64,000 nucleotides of DNA from Yersinia massiliensis (GTDB lineage: Bacteria > Pseudomonadota > Gammaproteobacteria > Enterobacterales > Enterobacteriaceae), in contig NZ_CP028487.1 in NCBI RefSeq assembly GCF_003048255.1, positions 4,216,001-4,280,000 on the forward strand, in the 5' to 3' direction. The notes under the pieces were generated by a model, which searched no databases, was not told where the DNA came from, and saw only the letters and a program-made list of their open reading frames with translations. This document shows, piece after piece, positions 45,309 to 53,362 of this stretch; position 1 is the first letter of the stretch, and each line of letters starts with the position of its first letter. The position numbers were made by a program, and so were the translations under genes.

Positions 45309-46148
45309 CTAGCCTTTAACCGCGCCAGACATGATCCCGCGATTGAAATGTTTTTGCAGACCCAGATACACGATGATGCTCGGCAACATCGCCAGCAGAG
45401 TGATGGCAATAAAGATGTTTGGTGTGATGCTCTCATCGGTACGCAATGTGCCGAGGATCACCGGAATGGTATTTAAGCTGTCCTGATTCACCACGATCAG
45501 CGGCAACAGGTATTGATCCCAAATCATGATGAAGCCGAAGGTGACCACCGTACCCAACGCCGGTTTGACCAAAGGCAAAATGACGTGGAAGAAGATTTGC
45601 CATTCGCTGGCACCATCAATCCGCGCCGCTTCCTCCAGCTCTTTAGGGATAGCGGCCATAAACTCGGTCAGGACAAAGATCGAGAAGGCCCAGCCCACGA
45701 CAGGCAAGATCATGCCCAGATAGCTGTTGTACAGCGAGGCGTCGATCACCGGCAGTTGCCAGTTGATGATCATATACAGCGGGATGGCGATCACTTCTTC
45801 CGGCAGCATCATGGTCGAGAGAATGACCAAGCTGGTCAGCGAGACGCCAACAAACTTTTTACGCGCCAGTGCATAAGCCGCTAATGCGCTGACCGAGACT
45901 TGTAAAACGGTGCCAAAGAACACCACGATGATGGAGTTCAGCAGGTATTGCCAAACACCGATATCCATCCACGCAAAGATGAAGTTCTCCCATGAGAATT
46001 GATTTGGCCAAGCCAACAATTCCCCTGGTTTGACCGGTGCGCCACTGAATGCGGTGGCGATAATGCCCCAGTACGGGCCGACAAAAACGACGAGTAACAG
46101 GCCATAAATGATCCAGCGGCCGATACTGTTCCAACTTTTACTTTTCAT
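45309..46148 (-). CDS. MalG-type ABC permease
   Basis: 279 aa, six membrane segments. The EAA loop EAARIDGASEWQIFFHVILPL is the ATPase contact, and the C-terminal FNRGIMSGAVKG is typical of CUT1 permeases. It follows the MalF-type gene by 19 bases. Confidence 0.92.
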   Translation of the reverse strand: MKSKSWNSIGRWIIYGLLLVVFVGPYWGIIATAFSGAPVKPGELLAWPNQFSWENFIFAWMDIGVWQYLLNSIIVVFFGTVLQVSVSALAAYALARKKFVGVSLTSLVILSTMMLPEEVIAIPLYMIINWQLPVIDASLYNSYLGMILPVVGWAFSIFVLTEFMAAIPKELEEAARIDGASEWQIFFHVILPLVKPALGTVVTFGFIMIWDQYLLPLIVVNQDSLNTIPVILGTLRTDESITPNIFIAITLLAMLPSIIVYLGLQKHFNRGIMSGAVKG

Positions 46149-46167
46149 TGCCAGTCTCCGGATCGGG

Positions 46168-47052
46168 TTAGTATTGGGCGATGCGTTTTTTCAAGGTGAG
46201 ATGACAAATCGTCAGCACCACCGTGAAGGTGAATAGCAGGAAGGACACTGCTGATGCATAGCCATAGTCAAACTGCTCAAAGCCCAGTTTGTAGATATGA
46301 GTCATGATCATTTCTGTCGCATTCGATGGGCCGCCGCCCGTGGTGGCATAGACTTCCGCGAAGACGCGGAAACCACGGATAAACGACAGCATCAGCACCA
46401 CTGACAGCGCGGGGATCATTCCCGGCAAGGTGACGTAACGCAGGCGATTCCACCAGTTAGCTCCGTCCACGTTAGAGGCGTCATATAAGTCGCGACTAAT
46501 CCCAACCAGCCCTGCAATAAAGATCACCATGTTGTAAGGCACGGCTTTCCAGATATGCAGCAGCATCACCGTCCACAGCGCTTGGTCGGTATCCGCCAGA
46601 AAACCCTGCGCTTCAATACTGAACCACGACAAAATGTGGTTCACCACGCCGTTACTGGTTGGGTTAAACAGAATCCGCCACATTTCGGCGACGATCGCGG
46701 CACTGGTGACGGCGGGCAAGAAGATGGCCGTTCGGATAAAACGCAAATGCCGCGCTGGTCCTTCTAATAGCATGGCTAAAAAGAAGGCGATAAAAGCGGC
46801 CACCACCATGGTGACCACCACATAGAGCAGGGTGTTGAAAACCGCAGAATGCAGTGCTTCATCACCCATGGCACGGGAGAAGTTATCAAACCCGACCCAC
46901 TCATTTGGCTGGTTAAAGTTAACCTTGTAAAAACTCATCACTAAGCCTTGCAGCATCGGGATGAATTTAAACCAGGTGAAGATGACCAGTGCCGGGGCCA
47001 GAAACAGCCACGGAACCAGATTACGTTTCAGTCGGGGGGTTAGCGTTATCAT
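46168..47052 (-). CDS. MalF-type ABC permease
   Basis: 294 aa, six membrane segments beginning LVPWLFLAPALVIFTWF. The EAA loop reads YDASNVDGANWWNRLRYVTL. It forms the heterodimeric channel with the preceding permease and lies 7 bases after the binding protein gene. Confidence 0.92.
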   Translation of the reverse strand: MITLTPRLKRNLVPWLFLAPALVIFTWFKFIPMLQGLVMSFYKVNFNQPNEWVGFDNFSRAMGDEALHSAVFNTLLYVVVTMVVAAFIAFFLAMLLEGPARHLRFIRTAIFLPAVTSAAIVAEMWRILFNPTSNGVVNHILSWFSIEAQGFLADTDQALWTVMLLHIWKAVPYNMVIFIAGLVGISRDLYDASNVDGANWWNRLRYVTLPGMIPALSVVLMLSFIRGFRVFAEVYATTGGGPSNATEMIMTHIYKLGFEQFDYGYASAVSFLLFTFTVVLTICHLTLKKRIAQY

Positions 47053-47059
47053 GATTTAC

Positions 47060-48373
47060 TCACTGCCCTAAGACATTCTGTTTGGCCAACTCATCATTTA
47101 CTTTCTGATTCACCACTTTTAATTCAGCAGGAATATCACTGTCACAGTTGGCTAAGATACGGTTGAAACCTTCAGCAGTGACCTGACGAATTGGCGTCCA
47201 GTTAGGCACTTGAGGGATATAGCGGCCATGCTCGGCGTATAAATCAGCAAACATTGCCCAGCGAGGATCGTTATAGACGGCTTTGGTATCGACCTGTTTG
47301 TTAATCGATAAACGCACGACGGGCATATTGTTACTGCCCATGCCCATGCCGATTTGTTGCCCTTCTGGTGAAATCATGAATTCGATGAATTGCTGTGCAG
47401 CGGCTTTTTTCTGGCTACTTTTCATCATAAACACGGTGGTGCCTTCGGCCAGTGTTGCCTGCCCTTTTGGCCCCGCCGGTGGTGGGATCACTTCAAATGC
47501 CTCTTTGCCGGGATCTTTATCAAACAAGGCAATGTGATAAGGGCCGGAGAAGAACATGCCGCTTTGACCGGAACGGAATGATGGGATGGCATCTGCCGTG
47601 GTGGCATTAATCGCCCCCGGTTGAACTGTTTTGTCACACACCATGCCGCGCATAAAGCTCAGCGTTTCAGTGGCTGCGGGTTCTTCCAATGACGCTTTGA
47701 ATTTGCCTTCACCGGCGGGGCGAATAAAGTCACCACCGGCTTGCCAGAGATAGGAGCTGATAAACCAGCTGGCATAACCACGTGTGGTCGAGGCGGGCAA
47801 AATAAAGCCATAAGTGTCATTTTTGCCATTGCCATCAGGGTCATTAAAGGTCATCGCTTTCGCCAAGGTGCTGATGTCTTCCCAGCTTTTCGGTTGTGCT
47901 AAACCGAGCTTTTCACGCCAATCTTTACGGATAAACAAAGCAAAGGTTTGGGCTGATGTGGGCACGCCATAATATTTGCCATCCATGTATTGAGCACTTT
48001 TCCAAGCGGTATCGAAGATATCTTCTCCACCAATGATATTTTTTGGCTCAATCGGCTCAACAATGCCAAGCTGGACAAACTGCCCTATGGCAACGGCATC
48101 GTTAAAAATCAGGTCGGGTAACGCGTTGCCTGCTGCGGCTCGCGCTAGGCGTTGTTCAAAGTCGGTTGTAGCATTGAAATATTCAATTTTAATGCCTGTT
48201 TTCTTCTCAAAAGTTTCCGCTTCGGTCTTATAAATATTTTTTGAATCATTACTGGCGCGGATCCATACCTGCAATGTTTCTGCTGCGTGGAGGGAAGGGA
48301 TCCCCATGGCTAAATAAGTTAACAACAGCAAAGATTTTATTTTTACTTTTGACATTATCATTTTTTTCTTCAT
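47060..48373 (-). CDS. family 1 sugar-binding protein of the importer
   Basis: 437 aa. ATG 48373 has GAGGA 8 bases upstream. The signal peptide ends near SLHAAE, followed by the SBP_bac_1 opening TLQVWIRASNDSKNIYKTEA. Periplasmic receptor for an oligosaccharide; the divergent lyase genes suggest a uronic-acid oligomer. First gene of the leftward operon, with expression expected to exceed the permeases. Confidence 0.9.
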   Translation of the reverse strand: MKKKMIMSKVKIKSLLLLTYLAMGIPSLHAAETLQVWIRASNDSKNIYKTEAETFEKKTGIKIEYFNATTDFEQRLARAAAGNALPDLIFNDAVAIGQFVQLGIVEPIEPKNIIGGEDIFDTAWKSAQYMDGKYYGVPTSAQTFALFIRKDWREKLGLAQPKSWEDISTLAKAMTFNDPDGNGKNDTYGFILPASTTRGYASWFISSYLWQAGGDFIRPAGEGKFKASLEEPAATETLSFMRGMVCDKTVQPGAINATTADAIPSFRSGQSGMFFSGPYHIALFDKDPGKEAFEVIPPPAGPKGQATLAEGTTVFMMKSSQKKAAAQQFIEFMISPEGQQIGMGMGSNNMPVVRLSINKQVDTKAVYNDPRWAMFADLYAEHGRYIPQVPNWTPIRQVTAEGFNRILANCDSDIPAELKVVNQKVNDELAKQNVLGQ

Positions 48374-48937
48374 CTCAGCGTCCTCGTTGAAATCTAATTT
48401 TTTATGAATTTACCCAGATGGTTAAATAACAGAATAAAATCACCAAACACTCGATAACATTAGAACTCAGAGGAAAACAAAAAACTACACCACAAAAAAT
48501 AAAACTTAATTCCATTTTGAATTTTCTGCTTGAGATCACACTTGAAAAATCACCGAAAAAAGACAAAAAACAATATTATCGATAATAATCAAAAAGATAA
48601 AATCTTCATTTTAAGAAGTAAAAAATAGATGCAATTATTTAAATCGCCTAAAAAACGTCTAAAACAGAGATTTAATTTGATATCAGTCACAGAACAAATC
48701 ATTTATTCAAAGAGAATTTATAAAGAAGATCCAGATCACAAAAGTGTATAAACTTTGCCCTAGAATTCAAATTCATTCGAAATGGAACGCTGTTCTTTTT
48801 ATTGAAATGACAATATTTCATTACGTAATCTTATTTTTAAAATAATGATTTCATTCTTTTAACAGAGATAAGAAAGTTAAATAAAATCGAGAATGCTTTA
48901 TTTTTATTCATGTAAACAATAAAAATTAAGGAAATTA
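48374..48937. promoter_or_regulatory. divergent control region of the uronate locus
   Basis: A 564-base AT-rich gap between the leftward importer operon and the rightward lyases. TTTGA-N6-TCACA (48676-48691) is a fair CRP site. AAATGGAAC-GC-TGTTCTTTT (48780-48800) resembles a KdgR operator, and TGAAAT-N6-ATTTCA (48803-48820) is a second perfect dyad beside it. No regulator gene is encoded in the locus, so control by global CRP and an unlinked uronate regulator is inferred. Confidence 0.45.
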
Positions 48938-50173
48938 ATGATGAAGAACTTGGGTAAAAAAAACCTATTACTGGCTATTCTACTGGGGTCATCTCCCTTT
49001 ATTTACGCAGCGGAAAGCCATCCATTAATATTAAAAGTTGATGATATAAACTATAGCATTGACCAAGTTAAGCAAAACAACCCGCTATACGAAAAATCCT
49101 ATAAAAATCTGATCACTAAGGCTGATAAAGCCCTGCAAAAACCACTCTATTCCGTCATGGATAAAAGCTTGCTGGCTGCCAGTGGCGACAAACATGATTA
49201 TTACAGCTTCCCGCCCTATTGGTGGCCAGACCCTAGCAAGAAAGATGGTATGCCTTATTTGCGCAAAGACGGCGAAACTAATCCTGATGCCAATAGTGAT
49301 GCGACAGATAAAAAACGCATGAACAGTTTCAGTGACGATGTCTATTATCTGGCGCTCGCCTATCGCTTTACGGGTAAGCCTGAATACGCGGAAAAAGCAC
49401 GGGATCAATTGGTCAATTGGTTCGTTAACCCGAATACCCGCATGAACCCGAATCTACAATATGCTCAAGCCATTCCAGGTATCAATGAAGGACGAGGTAT
49501 CGGTTTAATCGACAGCAGAGCACTGGTAGACGTGATTGATGCCGTCGAACTGATAAGACCGGCCAATGTCCTTAACGAAGCCGACTATCAAGCTATCAAA
49601 CTTTGGTACAAAGATTTCTACCAGTGGATGACCACCAGCCAAAACGGTTTTGAGGAAGATAATTGGCACAATAACCACGGCACCTATTTTGATATGCAAG
49701 CCGCCGCTTTTGCCTTGTTCAGTGACCAGAAAGCCGCCGCACAAAAACGTTTGGAAATCACACAGCTGCGCCGTATTCCCTCCCACTTTGATATGCAAGG
49801 TCGGCAAAATGCGGAACTGGAGCGCACTCGTCCGTGGCACTACAGCAATTTCCATTTAGAAGCCTACAACAAGCTGGGCCGCCTAGGGGAAGTCGCCGAC
49901 AAAGATATCTGGAACTTTAGCCTCGACGAGCACAGCCTGAAAAAAGGCTATCAATACGTGGCCGGCTTTATCAATACCGACCAAGCATGGCCGTATAAAG
50001 ACTTGGATGGTCTACAAGATAAAAAAGCGCTGACCAATATGATCACTGCCGCCCGTGCCTACCCGTCTGACCCTGATTTCCAACAAAAGGCGCAATACCT
50101 GATGGCTAAGTATCCGGATGCCGTTGAAATCCTGCTCTATCCGATAACACAGCCCGTGATCGTCAAAAAATAA
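48938..50173 (+). CDS. periplasmic alginate-lyase-fold polysaccharide lyase
   Basis: 411 aa with signal peptide (KKNLLLAILLGSSPFIYAAE). YYSFPPYWWPDPSKKDGMPY, NWHNNHGTYFDMQ and RTRPWHYSNFHLEAY mirror the cytoplasmic enzyme at 43023, so the two are paralogues with different locations. It should cut the incoming polymer by beta-elimination in the periplasm, giving unsaturated oligomers for the importer. Polymer specificity is not certain. The next gene follows after 23 bases. Confidence 0.82.
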   Translation: MMKNLGKKNLLLAILLGSSPFIYAAESHPLILKVDDINYSIDQVKQNNPLYEKSYKNLITKADKALQKPLYSVMDKSLLAASGDKHDYYSFPPYWWPDPSKKDGMPYLRKDGETNPDANSDATDKKRMNSFSDDVYYLALAYRFTGKPEYAEKARDQLVNWFVNPNTRMNPNLQYAQAIPGINEGRGIGLIDSRALVDVIDAVELIRPANVLNEADYQAIKLWYKDFYQWMTTSQNGFEEDNWHNNHGTYFDMQAAAFALFSDQKAAAQKRLEITQLRRIPSHFDMQGRQNAELERTRPWHYSNFHLEAYNKLGRLGEVADKDIWNFSLDEHSLKKGYQYVAGFINTDQAWPYKDLDGLQDKKALTNMITAARAYPSDPDFQQKAQYLMAKYPDAVEILLYPITQPVIVKK

Positions 50174-50196
50174 GCACTGTCGAGGACACACCAGAT

Positions 50197-52263
50197 ATGA
50201 AGCAGTTTACGGATCAGCAGATGGCAGAAATCCGCCAGCGGGTTGTTCAGCGAGCGGAAAATACCGTTCAACGGCAAGGCGACATCACACAGCAATACGG
50301 AAATACAGTACAGCCGTCAGGGATTATTGCCACGCTGATTGCGGAGAATCAGGTGGTGTTGGACTCAGAAACACGGGTCCCCACCACCGGTATCGCCACT
50401 TGGAACCACTACTATTATTGCCCTGACCATGGGGTAAAGTTAGTTTGGGATCGCCATTCGCCCACTCAGCATCGTTGCCCCATTGACGATCAGTTGTTTA
50501 GCGGAGAACCCTATGATGGCGCTTGGTGGCGGGCGCTTAACGGCTTAAATGCCAAAGCCTGTAATCAGCTTGGTTTGCTGTGGCAGCTCACGGGGGAAAT
50601 ACGTTACTTCAATAAAGTGCGGGATATCTTGATCAACTATGCCCGCTACTATCCTGACTATGAAGTCCACGGCGGAATTCCCTACAACGGGCCAGGTAAG
50701 GCCAACGCGCAAACGTTGTGCGAGGCGAATTGTCTGCTCGATTTTGCTTTGGGTTATGACTTCATTGCCGAGTCGCTAAGTCAGGAACAACGTGATTGTA
50801 TTGCTGGCCGGTTATTGCGCGAGGGGGCTGATTTTCTGATGCAACACCGTACCCGCCAGTTGCATAACCATGAAGTTAAAATCAGCAGCGCTATCGCCGT
50901 GATCGGGTTGATCCTTGAAGAAGAGCACTATGTTGAGTTTGCGGTCAATGCTGAGTATGGCCTGCGTTATCAGCTAGAACATGGGCTGTTCAGCGAGGGA
51001 TTATGGTTTGAAGGGTCAGTGCATTATCACTTTTATGCCCTGCAAGGCTTCTGGTCATTTGAAAAGCTTGCTGCGGGTAGCCGCTACAGCTTGCTAGCAC
51101 TGCCTTATTATCGCGATATGCTCAGTTTCCCGCTAAAACTGCTGATGCCCGATGGCACTTTCCCACGTATTAACGATTGTACTGCCGGACAAGAGCAACT
51201 GACTCACGCCCACTTGTATGAGTTTGCATTTAAAATCTATGGCAATGATGAGTATGCTGCCGCCTTACATCATATTTATCGCCAACAGCCTCGCTTCAAT
51301 CTAGATGCTTTGCTCTATGGTGTTGAAGAATTGCCCTCTCCGCGGGTTAATATCATCCCAACGGATACATTGCATGCACCCGATTGCGGCTTGACCATTT
51401 TACGCCAACCGCAATCAGGCCGTGCTTTGTTGATAAAACACAGCCCCTATGGGGGAGAGCATGATCATTATGATCGGCTGAATTTAATTCTGTTCGAGCA
51501 AGGGCAAGAGATCTTGCCGGATTTAGGCACCACCGGTTATGGCGCGCAGCTGCATTATGGTTACTACAAAAACAGCGCAACTCATAACACGCTCAGTGTT
51601 AACCAAGCCAATCAGCCACCTGCCGTACCGGTTATCCATAACTGGTATCAGTCAGCAAAATTCAGTTGGTTAGATACGGAGGCCGATTGGGGGAAAAAAG
51701 CCCCTGAGTTAGACAGCCATACTCGTGTCCAATGGGATTGCGATGCTTATCGCGATATAAAATTCCGCCGCCGCATATTGTGGTTAGAAGATGCGATCAT
51801 CGATATCAGTAGCATCGTCAATCCACATCAACAAGCGTGCGACTGGACACTGCATATCGATGGGATGGCGATGGATGCAGCAGGTGAAAGCATCTCTTTT
51901 AGCGAAAATGGGCCAATGCAGTATTTGCATCAAGTCACCACTAAGCCACTTAATGGTGTGCTCCAATGCGATTATCAAACAGCGGCAAACCCGCTGCCAA
52001 TCTGGCTCGCCGCAGATGCCACGCTATTCCAAGGGTTAGCACCCGCGAACCCATCAGTGCGAGATATCAGTTATCTGATCTTACGTTCTCATCAACCTGA
52101 ATCACTGATTACCAGTGTGTTTGATATGAACAACCCTCAACCGCTAACGAACGTGCAAGTGGACAATGATGGCGAAATATTGTCGATCAAATTAACCCGT
52201 CAACAGCAGGTTATGCAGGTAAAAATCCCCTTGGTTGATTGCGGTATCCCGTTATTCATTTGA
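50197..52263 (+). CDS. heparinase II/III-family oligosaccharide lyase
   Basis: 688 aa with no signal peptide. An N-terminal alpha/alpha toroid (CEANCLLDFALGYDFIAESL, then GLWFEGSVHYHFYALQGFWS) and a C-terminal beta-sandwich with HSPYGGEHDHYDRLNLILFE and SATHNTLSVNQANQPP carry the His/Tyr residues of the family. A Cys/His cluster CPDHG...CPID near residues 72-92 may bind metal. Likely an exo-type cytoplasmic lyase releasing unsaturated monouronates, as oligoalginate lyases do. It is in the heparinase II/III clan; the exact PL family was not assigned. Confidence 0.8.
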   Translation: MKQFTDQQMAEIRQRVVQRAENTVQRQGDITQQYGNTVQPSGIIATLIAENQVVLDSETRVPTTGIATWNHYYYCPDHGVKLVWDRHSPTQHRCPIDDQLFSGEPYDGAWWRALNGLNAKACNQLGLLWQLTGEIRYFNKVRDILINYARYYPDYEVHGGIPYNGPGKANAQTLCEANCLLDFALGYDFIAESLSQEQRDCIAGRLLREGADFLMQHRTRQLHNHEVKISSAIAVIGLILEEEHYVEFAVNAEYGLRYQLEHGLFSEGLWFEGSVHYHFYALQGFWSFEKLAAGSRYSLLALPYYRDMLSFPLKLLMPDGTFPRINDCTAGQEQLTHAHLYEFAFKIYGNDEYAAALHHIYRQQPRFNLDALLYGVEELPSPRVNIIPTDTLHAPDCGLTILRQPQSGRALLIKHSPYGGEHDHYDRLNLILFEQGQEILPDLGTTGYGAQLHYGYYKNSATHNTLSVNQANQPPAVPVIHNWYQSAKFSWLDTEADWGKKAPELDSHTRVQWDCDAYRDIKFRRRILWLEDAIIDISSIVNPHQQACDWTLHIDGMAMDAAGESISFSENGPMQYLHQVTTKPLNGVLQCDYQTAANPLPIWLAADATLFQGLAPANPSVRDISYLILRSHQPESLITSVFDMNNPQPLTNVQVDNDGEILSIKLTRQQQVMQVKIPLVDCGIPLFI

Positions 52264-52275
52264 GTTTATGCAGCT

Positions 52276-52300
52276 CGGGGCAGCCTTTGCCCCGTTTTTT
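52276..52300 (+). terminator. terminator after the heparinase-like gene
   Basis: CGGGGCA-GCCTT-TGCCCCG stem followed by six T, ending the rightward lyase operon. Confidence 0.85.
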
Positions 52301-52832
52301 CCGCACTTATCGCTAATGCGGACTGGATTGCTAGCATATCCTCCCCATTAATAGGGTCTATGGCGAGAAAGTCCCTGATAACGTGATTTAGCTAACATTT
52401 ACCACATAAGATTTTTATGAATACATATGCATCTATTACGTATAAGTGAAGATGTAACAAATGATTATGCGTTAACAAATAAAATACAAAATATATTAAG
52501 AACTCGCTCTCATTGCCTCTATTGGATAATAATAAGTCGCCTGATGTATCTTCCTTGTTAAATATAACCCTACTGTTTTGCATAATATCCAGTACAGTTT
52601 TGAATAAAAACCGTTTTAAACGAATAAAAACGCTTAATTATTCATTATTTAGTCAAAGTGCATTTTAAAATCGGCTAAAAACATGACGTGAGTCACAGAA
52701 TGAATAAGTGTTATGACTAGAATAGCCGCCATCAGCTCGTTTTATTCATCCTTACTTAAAATGAGCATTTGTTTAAAAACGGCAACTTGTTTAAAACCAA
52801 AATTTGTTTAAAAAAACAGAGACCTTACGCAA
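52301..52832. other. AT-rich gap upstream of speFL with three direct repeats
   Basis: No gene is visible. TTGTTTAAAA occurs three times in its last part (within 52768-52778, 52786-52796 and 52803-52813, 17-18 bases apart), immediately before the speFL reading frame. The speF promoter must lie in this gap; TAGAAT near 52719 is a possible -10. Confidence 0.4.
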
Positions 52833-52937
52833 ATGGAAAATAACAACAAGAAAATGGCGCATATAAGGCGGACAACGCATCTCATGATGCCGGCACACCG
52901 TAGCTATTTTAGTTTTTCTTATTTCCACTTTAGATAA
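52833..52937 (+). CDS. speFL: ornithine-sensing leader peptide SpeFL
   Basis: 34 codons, too short for routine gene finding. The sequence opens MENNNKKMAHIRRTTHLMMP and ends YFSFSYFHFR. E. coli SpeFL, as remembered, opens MENNNRSMPHIRRTTHIMM and ends FDFHFFNAR, also 34 residues. In E. coli the nascent peptide binds ornithine in the ribosome exit tunnel and stalls, which blocks Rho-dependent termination and switches on speF. The conserved HIRRTTH part is the ornithine sensor. The 425-base spacer to speF should contain the Rho-dependent region. Confidence 0.9.
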   Translation: MENNNKKMAHIRRTTHLMMPAHRSYFSFSYFHFR

Positions 52938-53362
52938 TACCCCCTCTGCAATGACATCCATTTTTATTGGGTAGTCATTGTCTATGCACAATTTTTAACA
53001 ATAACGAAAATTGCTTTTCAGCATTGGCGTGATGTTAACTATTGTCTGCGTTCTCCGAAGATACTCATACTTGGTTTTATTATCACTATCGGTACGTGTC
53101 ATACTATTGCTCAGCCGATATCAGCCTTGTGTTAATTATCTTCCAGCAGAAACATAGCTATCCTGTAAAAATCGAATGTCACCTTTGTCATTCATGCTAA
53201 ATGACATGAGGATCACTGCGCCTAAAATTCAGATGCAGTGATGTGCAGACAAGCAAACTATTTATTAATGAATTTTAATTCATTGATAAGGACAGCTATA
53301 CACAGAATTTAGTGTCAGTATTTTTTTGATAGTCCAATAAATAATATAAAAGAGAATCCATA
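52938..53362 (+). promoter_or_regulatory. speF leader region
   Basis: Untranslated spacer between speFL and speF with no further gene. It holds C-rich unstructured parts suited to Rho loading near the speFL end and an AT-rich tail before speF; the exact stall-controlled terminator was not located. Confidence 0.5.

Noticed and set aside
52392..52583. 63-codon minus-strand frame in the gap before speFL
   Set aside because: AT-rich, low-complexity composition, no ribosome site and no family resemblance.
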